Shown: piece by piece, positions 46,078-56,436 of the stretch
Position numbering within the stretch: the first letter of the stretch is position 1
Layout: every line of letters begins with the position of its first letter
Source of the DNA: an uncultured SAR86 cluster bacterium
Lineage (GTDB): Bacteria > Pseudomonadota > Gammaproteobacteria > Magnimaribacterales > D2472
NCBI GenBank assembly: GCA_902583575.1
Contig: CACHWY010000001.1
Location: forward strand, 148,001 to 212,000
Direction: 5' to 3'
DNA: 64,000 bases
The notes under the pieces: generated by a model
Databases searched by the model: none
Told to the model about the DNA's origin: nothing
The model's input: only the letters and a program-made list of their open reading frames with translations
Program-made: the position numbers and the translations under genes

Positions 46078-47458
46078 AAAAGCAAAAAATATTCATTTTG
46101 TTGGTATTGGTGGCGCAGGAATGATAGGTATTGCTAGAGTATTGTTGCAAAAAGGATACAAGATATCGGGTTCAGATATATCTGATTCGAATGAGCTTGC
46201 AAAGCTTAGGAAGGACGGAGCTAAAGTTTATATAGGACATTCTAAAGAAAATATATCAGGAGCTGATTTGTTGGTTATGTCTTCAGCAATTGATAAAAAG
46301 AATCCTGAGATTGTTAAAGCTAAGAAAGAATCAATAACAATTATTCCAAGAGCAGAAATGTTAGGTAGTATCATGATTGGGTATGAAAGTATTGCAGTTG
46401 CTGGAAGTCATGGAAAAACGACTACCACCAGTATGATTGCAAAAATATTAAGTGTTGCAAATTTGAGTCCTACATATGTCGTTGGAGGAAAAGTTTTAAG
46501 TACTGATGAAAATTCTGATTTAGGTGATGGTAATTATCTTGTTGCAGAAGCAGATGAAAGTGATGGGACATTTACCCACCTTCAGCCAGATGTAGCTGTG
46601 TTAACTAATATAGATGATGATCATTTAGTGCATTACAACAATATTTTTGAAAATTTATTAGACTCATTCGTAATGTTTTTAGAAAATATTCCTTTTTATG
46701 GTTATATGGTTATGAATGGAGATGATAAAAATATAAAAAAAATTTCAAAAAGAATTTCTAGAAAACAAATTACTTTTGGTGAATCAAAAAACTGTGACTA
46801 TCAAATCATTAATATTAAAGCATCAAAAGGAATTCAAAACTTCGAAATTTTTAATAATAAAAATAATAAAACGCATAAATTCAGATTAAATATACCTGGC
46901 AAACATAATGTATTTAATGCTTCAGCATCTATTGCTCTTTCATTAGAAGAGGGGGTGCCGGTTGGTGCAATAAAAAAGGGAATTGCAGAATTTTCAGGAG
47001 TTGGGCGAAGGTATGAAAAGCATAATATAGAAATTGATTCTAAAAAAATAATTCTTATAGACGATTATGGACATCATCCGTTAGAAATAATCTCAAACAT
47101 ACAAGCCTATAAAGAAGAGTATCCAAACAAAAAGGTTTGTATGATTTTTCAACCGCATAGATTTACAAGAACAGCTCAGCTATTTGATGATTTTATAAAA
47201 GTATTAAATCAAACAGACTCTTTAATATTATTGGATATTTATTCCGCAAGTGAGAAACCTATTAAGGGTATACATTCCAGAACGATTACAGAGACTATAA
47301 AGCAATTAGGACACAAAGACGTTACTTATATCAAACATCATGATGATGTAATTAAATTGGTTAATGATAAAAAAGATTCTTTTGATATATTGGTTACTCA
47401 AGGTGCTGGCAGTATTTCAAAAGTATGCGAATCTATAAAAGATAAATGGATGATATAA
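46064..47458 (+). CDS. murC: UDP-MurNAc:L-alanine ligase MurC
   Basis: MurC adds the first stem residue, L-Ala, to UDP-MurNAc. The 464-residue protein has the N-terminal HFVGIGGAGMIGIARVL, the P-loop AVAGSHGKTTTTSMIAKIL, AEADESDGTFTHLQPDVAVLTNI in two parts, the DDHLVHYNN stretch and DDYGHHPLEI. All are standard. It overlaps murG by 14 bases and ddl by 13. Confidence 0.96.
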   Translation: MKLFKKAKNIHFVGIGGAGMIGIARVLLQKGYKISGSDISDSNELAKLRKDGAKVYIGHSKENISGADLLVMSSAIDKKNPEIVKAKKESITIIPRAEMLGSIMIGYESIAVAGSHGKTTTTSMIAKILSVANLSPTYVVGGKVLSTDENSDLGDGNYLVAEADESDGTFTHLQPDVAVLTNIDDDHLVHYNNIFENLLDSFVMFLENIPFYGYMVMNGDDKNIKKISKRISRKQITFGESKNCDYQIINIKASKGIQNFEIFNNKNNKTHKFRLNIPGKHNVFNASASIALSLEEGVPVGAIKKGIAEFSGVGRRYEKHNIEIDSKKIILIDDYGHHPLEIISNIQAYKEEYPNKKVCMIFQPHRFTRTAQLFDDFIKVLNQTDSLILLDIYSASEKPIKGIHSRTITETIKQLGHKDVTYIKHHDDVIKLVNDKKDSFDILVTQGAGSISKVCESIKDKWMI

Positions 47459-48366
47459 AAAAAATTGCTGTTATATGTGGCGGCTCATCTCCAGAAAGAG
47501 AGATTTCTTTACAAAGCGGTAGTGGTGTTGGAAATGCTTTAATCGAATTGGGATATCAAACATCCATAATAGATTTTCGAGATCTTAATGATTTAAGTAT
47601 TTTAAAAAATTATGACTTAGTCTTTATTGCATTACATGGTTTTGAAGGAGAGGGAGGAGATCTTCAAGAGAGTTTAGATAGTTTAGGAATTAAATATACT
47701 GGTTCCAATAACGTTGGATGTAAAAATACCTGGAATAAGGTTAAATGTAAAAATATTTTATTTCAAAATGATGTAAGCTCGCCAAAAGCAATCGTATCTA
47801 GTTCTTTGGATAATGAAGACTTTAATCCTTTTGTTAAATTTGAGAAAGAATTTGGACATAAGAAGAACTTATTTATGAAACCCTCTGAAGATGGTTCCAG
47901 CATTGATATATACAAAATTTCAAATAATGATGATTTTATTAGCGCAAGAATGTCCTGTATTAACAAATCGAGAGAGTTTATATTTGAAGAAGAGATCAAA
48001 GGCAAAGAATACACCTTAACAATTATTAATAATGAATGCTTTCCACCAATTGAAATTCAAACAAAGAATGATTTTTATGATTATGATGCAAAATATATAT
48101 CTAATGAAACTGTTCTTGCAGAAGCCAAACTATCAAATAAAGAACTAGATCTAATGAACAAGATTTCACTAAAAGCATACAAAGCTTTAAATTGCAGTGG
48201 ATGGGCTAGGGTTGATATTCTTGGAGATGAAGATGGTAATTTATATGTACTTGAAATAAATACTGTTCCAGGGATGACCAGTCATAGTTGTGTTCCTAAG
48301 TCTGGTGGCTTTGCAGGTCTTTCTTATTCAGATGTTGTCTTAAAAATTATTTCTTCTAATGCTTAG
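47446..48366 (+). CDS. ddl: D-alanine--D-alanine ligase
   Basis: Ddl joins two D-Ala for use by MurF. The 306-residue ATP-grasp protein has CGGSSPEREISLQSG, FIALHGFEGEGGDLQ, KPSEDGSSIDIYKI, the ATP-grasp EEIKGKEYTLTIIN and the metal-binding VLEINTVPGMTSHSCVPKS. Length and motifs match DdlB. Its position between murC and ftsQ is canonical. It overlaps murC by 13 bases and ftsQ by 8. The D-Ala substrate comes from Alr, encoded at 52808-53884. Confidence 0.96.
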   Translation: MDDIKKIAVICGGSSPEREISLQSGSGVGNALIELGYQTSIIDFRDLNDLSILKNYDLVFIALHGFEGEGGDLQESLDSLGIKYTGSNNVGCKNTWNKVKCKNILFQNDVSSPKAIVSSSLDNEDFNPFVKFEKEFGHKKNLFMKPSEDGSSIDIYKISNNDDFISARMSCINKSREFIFEEEIKGKEYTLTIINNECFPPIEIQTKNDFYDYDAKYISNETVLAEAKLSNKELDLMNKISLKAYKALNCSGWARVDILGDEDGNLYVLEINTVPGMTSHSCVPKSGGFAGLSYSDVVLKIISSNA

Positions 48367-48982
48367 AAATATATTTTTAACTTATTTGATTTTCTTTACA
48401 ACTTTATGTTTAGCAAAAAATTATGAAATAAATGTAAATTTTGAATCAGGTTTTGAATATAAATCTCAAGAAGAATTTATTAATCAGCTTCAGTTTTTAA
48501 GATCGACTAGAGAAATAGAATATTTGATTAGCAATCAAGATTGGATTAAAGACTATTCACTAAGATACAAACCATTTAGGAAAGAAGTATTTATAAGCAT
48601 TAGAAATAGATCACCTATTTTTATCCTTAATAAAAAGTTTTTTTATGATGAAGAGTTAAATAAGTTTAATTTTGACCAATCAACAAAAGATTTAATAATG
48701 GTACAAGGCCCAATAGATGATGTTGAAGAAGTGCTTAAATTAATTAAAGTTATTGAATCTAATTCATTAATACAATTTAAAATTGAAAGCATAGATTATA
48801 GTTTTGTTAATGGATGGGATGTTAAATCTAATAAGGCCTTAATTAGATTTGGAAAAGATTTATCTGAAAAAAGACTAAATAATTTTAAAGATACTGTTAA
48901 TTATTTGTTCGAGATTTCAAGAATACCTAGTATCATAGATGTAAGATATAAAGATGGAGTTGCTTTAAAATATGGCAAATAA
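48359..48982 (+). CDS. ftsQ: Cell division protein FtsQ, minimal form
   Basis: FtsQ is a bitopic divisome protein whose periplasmic part binds FtsB. The 207-residue product (E. coli 276) has one N-terminal hydrophobic segment (IFLTYLIFFTTLCLA) with almost no cytoplasmic tail, then a POTRA-like/beta region with VFISIRNRSPIFILN, and the conserved end IIDVRYKDGVALKY that precedes ftsA in other dcw clusters. Identification rests on this end and on position. The N-terminus could even pass as a cleavable signal. It overlaps ftsA by 11 bases. Confidence 0.85.
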   Translation: MLRNIFLTYLIFFTTLCLAKNYEINVNFESGFEYKSQEEFINQLQFLRSTREIEYLISNQDWIKDYSLRYKPFRKEVFISIRNRSPIFILNKKFFYDEELNKFNFDQSTKDLIMVQGPIDDVEEVLKLIKVIESNSLIQFKIESIDYSFVNGWDVKSNKALIRFGKDLSEKRLNNFKDTVNYLFEISRIPSIIDVRYKDGVALKYGK

Positions 48983-50198
48983 TGGTAAAAATTCTAATAT
49001 GATTGTTGGTCTTGATATAGGAACATCAAAAGTTGTTTGTATTGTTGGCAAATATAATGAGGAAAGAAAGTTAGAAATAGTTGCATTAGGAGCATACCCA
49101 TCTAGTGGATTAAAAAAGGGAGTTGTAGTAAATATAGACGCTACCACAGATGCTATCAGCAAAGCAGTTGAGCAAGCCCAGTCAATGATAGAAGATAAAA
49201 TAAAATCGGTCTTTGTTGGCATAGCAGGCAATCATATTAAAAGTTTAAATTCACAAGGAGCAGTTGGAATCAAAGATAATGAAGTTTCATCTTTTGATAT
49301 TGATAGAGTTATAGAATCTGCTCAAGCAGTATCAATACCTTCTGATCAAAGAGTCTTGCATGTTTTACCTCAATCATTTGTTATAGATGATCAGGAAGTA
49401 AGCTTAGATCCGCTAGGGATGTCCGGTGTAAGATTAGAGGCAAAAGTCCATCTTGTTACATGCGCAAGCAGCGCAATTAAAAATATTGAAAAATGTATAA
49501 AAAATTGCGGCCTTGGTGTAAATGGTTTTGTTTTAGAACAACTTGCAAGCTCTCATTCTATATTGTCTGAAGATGAAAAAGATTTAGGTGTTTGTTTGGT
49601 TGATATCGGTGGAGGTACAACAGATATAGCAATATTTAATTCGGGCTCTATAGTTTTTACCGGAGTAATACCAATTGCAGGTGATCAAGTCACAAGTGAT
49701 ATAGCACAAGCCTTAAGAACTCCAACCCCTCAAGCAGAAGATATTAAACAAAAACATGGATGTGCAGTTACTGAATTTACCAAAGACGATGAAACTGTTG
49801 AAGTGCTTGGGGTTGGTGGCAGGCCTCCAAGGGAATTATCTAGAAGTGCTTTAGCTGATATTATTCAACCTCGATATTCAGAATTATTTGATTTAATTAA
49901 AGCTGAAATTAAGAGAAATGGTTTTGAGGATAAAATCTCTGCAGGAATAGTTTTTACAGGCGGCACCTCAAAAATGGAAGGGGTGGTAGAGTTGGCGGAA
50001 TCTGTATTTCAGACATCTGTTAGATTAGGCATACCTTCAAAGTTTCTAGGTATGGAATCAATTCTACAAAATCCAATATATTCAACGTCAATTGGCTTAA
50101 TTGAACATGGATTTAAACAGATGAATCATGAGATGCTTGCTGAACAGAATCAAGGCATTTTCTCTAAAATTTTACGTATCGTAAAAAGCGAGTATTGA
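48972..50198 (+). CDS. ftsA: Cell division actin-like protein FtsA
   Basis: FtsA is an actin-like protein that tethers FtsZ to the membrane. The 408-residue protein has VGLDIGTSKVVCIVGK, the 1C domain, CLVDIGGGTTDIAIFNSG, GIVFTGGTSKMEGVVELAE, and a C-terminal amphipathic helix (FSKILRIVKSEY) for membrane binding. The gene is the last of the dcw run; ftsZ and lpxC, which usually follow, are absent here and ftsZ is instead at 35053-36162. Confidence 0.96.
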   Translation: MANNGKNSNMIVGLDIGTSKVVCIVGKYNEERKLEIVALGAYPSSGLKKGVVVNIDATTDAISKAVEQAQSMIEDKIKSVFVGIAGNHIKSLNSQGAVGIKDNEVSSFDIDRVIESAQAVSIPSDQRVLHVLPQSFVIDDQEVSLDPLGMSGVRLEAKVHLVTCASSAIKNIEKCIKNCGLGVNGFVLEQLASSHSILSEDEKDLGVCLVDIGGGTTDIAIFNSGSIVFTGVIPIAGDQVTSDIAQALRTPTPQAEDIKQKHGCAVTEFTKDDETVEVLGVGGRPPRELSRSALADIIQPRYSELFDLIKAEIKRNGFEDKISAGIVFTGGTSKMEGVVELAESVFQTSVRLGIPSKFLGMESILQNPIYSTSIGLIEHGFKQMNHEMLAEQNQGIFSKILRIVKSEY

Positions 50199-50227
50199 TA
50201 ATAAGAAGTAATTCAATTAGAATGCGA

Positions 50228-50273
50228 TTTCCTTGGTTTTTGCTATTGGTAAAAATCTTTAACCATAAGGAAA
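50228..50273 (+). promoter_or_regulatory. Leader hairpin masking the rpsF ribosome-binding site
   Basis: In the rpsF leader, TTTCCTT (50228-50234) pairs with AAGGAAA (50267-50273), which contains the SD AAGGAA. An inner stem pairs 50235-50243 with 50249-50257 (two G-U pairs) around a 5-base loop, leaving a 9-base bulge TTTAACCAT on the 3' side. This resembles a two-stem leader of the S6:S18 autoregulation type, but I cannot confirm the protein-binding motif. Confidence 0.5.
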
Positions 50274-50276
50274 ATT

Positions 50277-50765
50277 ATGAAGAAATACGAAGCTGTAATT
50301 ATATTAAATCCGAACCTTTCATCTGAGGTTGATACATTTAAAAAAGATTTTGAAAAACTGCTTAATAGCAATTCATTTAATATTGCTAAATATGAAGATG
50401 TGGGAAGAAGGCAGTTAGCATATTCAATAAATAATCATAATAAAGGACATTATTTATTATTTAACATTGAAGGCGACTCTGAAAGGTTGATCGAAATAGA
50501 AAATAAAATTAAATACAATGAATCTATTATTAGACATCTCTTCATTTCGGTTAAAGAGCATTTTGGAGAAGATTCACAATTATTAATGGATTCTAAAAAC
50601 AGAAAAACTGAGACTGAAGAAATTGAGAATAACAAAGTTGAGAAAAAATCAGAAGTAATTGAACCGATTAATAAAGCTGAAGATAAAGAAACTAACACTA
50701 AAGAGGAATTGGTAGAACAAAAAGAATCAACTGAAGCTAAGCTTGAAGAGGATAAAAATGAGTAA
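50277..50765 (+). CDS. rpsF: 30S ribosomal protein S6, with acidic C-terminal tail
   Basis: S6 binds the platform of the small subunit with S18. The first 100 or so residues follow the family: [18 protein letters not shown], the [26 protein letters not shown] core and ESIIRHLFI. From about residue 110 comes a Glu/Lys-rich low-complexity tail of about 50 residues ([19 protein letters not shown] and onward), longer than the E. coli tail. It is the first gene of rpsF-rpsR-rplI; priB, found between rpsF and rpsR in E. coli, is absent. AAGGAA precedes the ATG. Confidence 0.96.
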   Translation: MKKYEAVIILNPNLSSEVDTFKKDFEKLLNSNSFNIAKYEDVGRRQLAYSINNHNKGHYLLFNIEGDSERLIEIENKIKYNESIIRHLFISVKEHFGEDSQLLMDSKNRKTETEEIENNKVEKKSEVIEPINKAEDKETNTKEELVEQKESTEAKLEEDKNE

Positions 50766-50952
50766 ATATGAGTTACCAAAAAAGTTTGATTATAAGAATG
50801 TAAATATCTTAAAACAGTTTATTACTGAAACAGGTAAAATTATTCCAGCAAGAGTTACAGGGGTTTCAGCATCAAATCAAAGAAAATTAACTAGGTATAT
50901 TAAAATAGCAAGATTTTTAGCATTAATACCATATACCGATATGCATAATTAA
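50758..50952 (+). CDS. rpsR: 30S ribosomal protein S18, short N-terminus
   Basis: S18 is the partner of S6 on the 30S platform. The 64-residue product contains [40 protein letters not shown] and [10 protein letters not shown], matching the family from residue 12 of E. coli S18 onward. The basic, Cys-containing N-terminal stretch of about 10 residues is missing. ATG 50758 overlaps the rpsF stop (8 bases); the frame continues upstream to ATG 50743 inside rpsF, which would add only five residues. Confidence 0.95.
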   Translation: MSKYELPKKFDYKNVNILKQFITETGKIIPARVTGVSASNQRKLTRYIKIARFLALIPYTDMHN

Positions 50953-50955
50953 ATT

Positions 50956-51402
50956 ATGAAGATTATATTATTAGATAAAATTCAAAGGCTAGGAGAAATA
51001 GGGGACATTGTTGAGGTAAATTCAGGGTATGCTAGAAACTTTCTAATACCTCAAAAAAAGGCTGCATTTGCTAGTGATAAGAACATTAAGGAAGTTGAAG
51101 CTAAAAAAGATGAATTAGCAGTAGCATCAGAAAATATTCTTACACAAGCTCAAGCTAGAGCAAAAGATATTGAAGGTTCAGAGTGTGAGATTAAAGTCCC
51201 TGTTACTGAAGAAGGGGCTTTATATGGTTCTGTTGGCACTAGAGAGATAGCTGAAGCATTTACTAATATTCAAATCAAAATTGATAAGAGTGAAGTCCAG
51301 CTTCCTGATGGCCCAATAAAAGAGACAGGTGATCATAATATTATGATTAGCGTTCATCCAGAAGTGAATATTGAAGTTTTAGTAAAAGTATTGCCAGAGT
51401 AG
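50956..51402 (+). CDS. rplI: 50S ribosomal protein L9
   Basis: L9 binds 23S rRNA domain V and extends from the L1 side. The 148-residue product has the N-domain signature MKIILLDKIQRLGEIGDIVEV in two parts, with SGYARNFLIPQKKA, a connecting helix and the C-domain with LYGSVGTREIAEAF and KETGDHNIMISVHPEVN. It is the standard length and begins 3 bases after rpsR. Confidence 0.97.
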   Translation: MKIILLDKIQRLGEIGDIVEVNSGYARNFLIPQKKAAFASDKNIKEVEAKKDELAVASENILTQAQARAKDIEGSECEIKVPVTEEGALYGSVGTREIAEAFTNIQIKIDKSEVQLPDGPIKETGDHNIMISVHPEVNIEVLVKVLPE

Positions 51403-51440
51403 TTGTATATTTTGAAATATGATGTAAAAATCATATTCCA

Positions 51441-52811
51441 ATGTCAGATATAAATATTAATCAAAATGAACAAGTTAGGGAGGCAGAAAGAGCTGTCCTT
51501 GGCGGACTAATGTTGGAAACTAATAGATTTGATAATGTAATTCAAGTTATCAAAGAAAATGATTTTGATGGAAAAGATCATCAAATGATTTTTCAATCAA
51601 TGTCAGAACTTATTGAGGAAAATAAACCCCTTGATCCATTAACTGTATCCGAAAAACTTGATAATAAGAACTCACTTAACAAAGTTGGTGGAAAAGACTA
51701 TTTAATTGAATTGGCAACATCAACACCATCAGCCGCTAATCTTGAAGCCTATGCTGAGATAATAAGACAAAGATCAATAACTAGAAAGTTGATGAAAGCT
51801 AATTCTGATATATCAGAATTAATAACAAATCCACAAGGTTTAGAGGGAGCAGCCATACTAGACAAGGCTGAAAGTATGATTTTTGCTTTAAATGATGAGA
51901 CAAATCAAGATAATCAAACAATTAAACCAATGCGTAAACTTGTTCCTTCTGCTATTGATAGACTTCATGAGTTGTCCGCTAAATCAGGAGGATTAATTGG
52001 CACAACTACAGGATTTAAAGATTTAGATAGCAAACTACAAGGTATGCATAATGGTGATTTAATAGTGGTTGCTGGTAGGCCTGGAATGGGTAAGTCATCT
52101 TTAGCTATGAACCTGGCTGAAAATGTTCTTTTTGATAAAGAGTCATTAGGTGGAGTTTTAATTTTCAGTCTTGAAATGTCAGCCGAATCACTAACTACTA
52201 GGATGTTATCTGGAATAAGTAAAATAGATCAACAAAAAGTTAGGTCGGGCATGCTTGGAGATAAAGAATTACAAGTATTAATAGAACAAAGTGATAAACT
52301 TAAGAACTTACCTTTATGGATAGATGACAGTTCATTATTATCACCTATGGAACTAAGGGCGAAAGCAAGAAGGTTGGCAAGAACAGAACATCATGGGTTA
52401 TCTCTAATTGTTGTTGATTATCTTCAACTTATGCAACTTCCTATGTCTACAGAAAATAGAGTAAACCAAATTTCTGAAATTTCTAGATCATTAAAATCAT
52501 TAGCAAAAGAATTAAGTGTCCCAGTTATAGCACTATCACAACTTAATAGAGCTGTAGAACAGAGACCAAATAGGAGGCCTGTAATGGCTGATTTGAGAGA
52601 TTCAGGTGCAATCGAACAGGATGCAGATGTTATTTTATTTATCTACAGGGATTCAGAATATAATGAAGATTCAGAACATGGAAATAAAGCAGAAATTGAT
52701 GTAGCTAAACAAAGGAATGGTCCCACTGGAGTAATAAACTTAACTTTCTTGAAAGAGTTTACAAGATTTGAGAATTTTTCATCTGATAGTTTTTACGAAT
52801 CTTTTGAATGA
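51441..52811 (+). CDS. dnaB: Replicative DNA helicase DnaB
   Basis: DnaB is the hexameric 5'-3' helicase of the replication fork. The 456-residue protein has the N-terminal EAERAVLGGLMLE domain, Walker A VVAGRPGMGKSSLAMNLA, the VLIFSLEMSAESLTTRML stretch, Walker B LIVVDYLQLMQL and the C-terminal RDSGAIEQDADVILFIYR. No intein is present at the P-loop. The rplI-dnaB-alr order is gammaproteobacterial. The ATG is 38 bases after rplI without a clear SD. Confidence 0.97.
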   Translation: MSDININQNEQVREAERAVLGGLMLETNRFDNVIQVIKENDFDGKDHQMIFQSMSELIEENKPLDPLTVSEKLDNKNSLNKVGGKDYLIELATSTPSAANLEAYAEIIRQRSITRKLMKANSDISELITNPQGLEGAAILDKAESMIFALNDETNQDNQTIKPMRKLVPSAIDRLHELSAKSGGLIGTTTGFKDLDSKLQGMHNGDLIVVAGRPGMGKSSLAMNLAENVLFDKESLGGVLIFSLEMSAESLTTRMLSGISKIDQQKVRSGMLGDKELQVLIEQSDKLKNLPLWIDDSSLLSPMELRAKARRLARTEHHGLSLIVVDYLQLMQLPMSTENRVNQISEISRSLKSLAKELSVPVIALSQLNRAVEQRPNRRPVMADLRDSGAIEQDADVILFIYRDSEYNEDSEHGNKAEIDVAKQRNGPTGVINLTFLKEFTRFENFSSDSFYESFE

Positions 52812-53884
52812 CACTAATCAATTCTGAATTAATTATTGAGCCCGATATTTTTAGACAAAATATATCTTATATAAAAAGCAAGATTCCAAATTCATCAAAA
52901 TTTTTAGCGGTTATCAAGTCTGATGCTTACGGCCATCTTCTTGAGAAGATTGTTAGCGATATTGATGATCTTGTTGATGGTTATGGAGTAGTTCGAGCGG
53001 ATGAAGCAAAGAAAATAAGAAAACGCTCAAAAAAGAAAATTCTACTAATGCAAGGCATTTATTCTCAGGATGAGTTCTTATTTGCTAAAGAGAATGATCT
53101 AGATCTGGTTATTCATAATAACGACCAATTTAAAATAGTTAAAAAAAATAATAACTATGAAAATTTGTGGATCAAGATTAATACCGGAATGAATAGACTA
53201 GGTTTTGAAATAGATGAATTTAAAGAAATTTATGAAAAATATTTATTAGATAAAAAATTTACGTTAATGACTCATCTGGCCTCTTCAAATGAAATTAATA
53301 GCATCTCAAATAAAGAGCAGTTTAAATTATTTAATGAATTGTCAGATAAATTAAACTCAAAAGTAGAAAAGAGTATTGCTAATACTGGTTGTATTATGAA
53401 TTTTCCTGAACAATCACACGATTGGGTTAGATGTGGTATAGGAATCTATGGCGGATATATCAATGATAGTGAAATTAAAACAGCTATGACCTTAAGATCT
53501 CCTATTATTAATATACGATCTATAAAAAAAGGCGAGAAGGTTGGATATGATGGACGTGCAGTAGCCCAAGATAATATGAAGATTGCTTCTATCTACATTG
53601 GATATGCAGATGGAATGCCTGTAAGCATTAAAGATGGAACTAAAGTGATGATAAATAATCAGGAAGCAGAAGTTTTTGGAAAAGTTAGCATGGACTTAAC
53701 CACAGTAAATGTTACAAATATAGATAATTGTAAATTAGGTGATTGGTGTGAATTTTTTTCACCAAATTTACCAATTTCTAACATTGCAAAATCAAATGAC
53801 TTAATTTCATATTATTTAATGACAAGTATCAAATCCAGAGTAAAAAAGGTATACAAAAGAGTATCAAAAATCATTCTTAAATAA
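52808..53884 (+). CDS. alr: Alanine racemase
   Basis: Alr makes D-Ala from L-Ala with pyridoxal phosphate. The 358-residue protein has the PLP Lys in FLAVIKSDAYGH, the barrel blocks LWIKINTGMNRLGFE and DWVRCGIGIYGG, and the second-domain catalytic Tyr region VGYDGRAVAQ, followed by SIYIGYADGMP and KVSMDLTTVNV. It feeds the Ddl and MurF steps. It overlaps the dnaB stop by 4 bases. Confidence 0.96.
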   Translation: MTLINSELIIEPDIFRQNISYIKSKIPNSSKFLAVIKSDAYGHLLEKIVSDIDDLVDGYGVVRADEAKKIRKRSKKKILLMQGIYSQDEFLFAKENDLDLVIHNNDQFKIVKKNNNYENLWIKINTGMNRLGFEIDEFKEIYEKYLLDKKFTLMTHLASSNEINSISNKEQFKLFNELSDKLNSKVEKSIANTGCIMNFPEQSHDWVRCGIGIYGGYINDSEIKTAMTLRSPIINIRSIKKGEKVGYDGRAVAQDNMKIASIYIGYADGMPVSIKDGTKVMINNQEAEVFGKVSMDLTTVNVTNIDNCKLGDWCEFFSPNLPISNIAKSNDLISYYLMTSIKSRVKKVYKRVSKIILK

Positions 53885-53969
53885 AGTTTAAAATAGTTTT
53901 TTATTAAAGAATCTTGTTTATCAATCATTTTTAATCTGTTATTCTAATATCCCATCATGATCAATTTAA

Positions 53970-55598
<1,629 letters not shown>

Positions 55599-55603
55599 AT
55601 AAT

Positions 55604-56434
55604 ATGAAATTAAGAGATTTTAAAATAGATAATACAGAGCCAATGGTTCTTATGGGCGGCATGAATGTTCTTGAATCAAGAGATTTAGCAATGCAGATTG
55701 CTGAAACATTTAAAGAAATAACTCAAAACAAACATATTAATTACATATTCAAAGGTTCTTTTGATAAAGCAAACAGAAGTTCAATTAGTTCATTTAGAGG
55801 TCTAGGAATGGATGAAGGACTTAAAATTCTTCAAGAGGTATCAACAACTTTTGATATACCTGTTATAACTGATATTCATGAACCTCAACAAGCAGAAGCA
55901 GTAAGTGAGATATGTGAGGTAATTCAGATTCCAGCTTTCTTGGCAAGGCAAACCGATTTAGTAAATGCAGCTGCTAAAACTAAATCAATAATACAGTTTA
56001 AAAAACCTCAATTTTTATCTGCTCCTGAAATGTCTAATATTGTTGAAAAATGCAGTTCTGCCGGGAATGAAAATATAACTTTATGCGAGAGGGGAAATTC
56101 TTTTGGTTACAATAATCTCGTTGTTGATACTTTAAATTTCCAAATATTAAAAGGATTATTAAAGCCTGTTATATTTGATGTAACTCATTCACTTCAATTG
56201 CCTGGAGGTCTAGGAAGTGCTACAGGCGGAAGAAGAGAATATCTTTTAAGCCTTGCCAAAGCTGGAATGTCTCAATCTATAGCAGGACTATTTCTTGAAG
56301 CTCATCCAGATCCTGATAAAGCAAAATGTGACGGTCCATGCGCTTTACCCCTTTCAGTTTTAGATGAATTTCTTACCCAAATTAAAGATTTAGATGATTT
56401 TATTAAAGATCAAAATGATTTAGAGATAAGTTAA
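55604..56434 (+). CDS. kdsA: KDO-8-phosphate synthase
   Basis: KdsA condenses arabinose-5-phosphate with PEP to KDO-8-phosphate for the LPS core. The 276-residue barrel protein has [64 protein letters not shown] and [12 protein letters not shown]-type motifs. With KdsD in this window two of the four KDO enzymes are here; KdsC is missing from its usual place. It lies 5 bases after pyrG. Confidence 0.97.
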   Translation: MKLRDFKIDNTEPMVLMGGMNVLESRDLAMQIAETFKEITQNKHINYIFKGSFDKANRSSISSFRGLGMDEGLKILQEVSTTFDIPVITDIHEPQQAEAVSEICEVIQIPAFLARQTDLVNAAAKTKSIIQFKKPQFLSAPEMSNIVEKCSSAGNENITLCERGNSFGYNNLVVDTLNFQILKGLLKPVIFDVTHSLQLPGGLGSATGGRREYLLSLAKAGMSQSIAGLFLEAHPDPDKAKCDGPCALPLSVLDEFLTQIKDLDDFIKDQNDLEIS

Positions 56435-56436
56435 TT

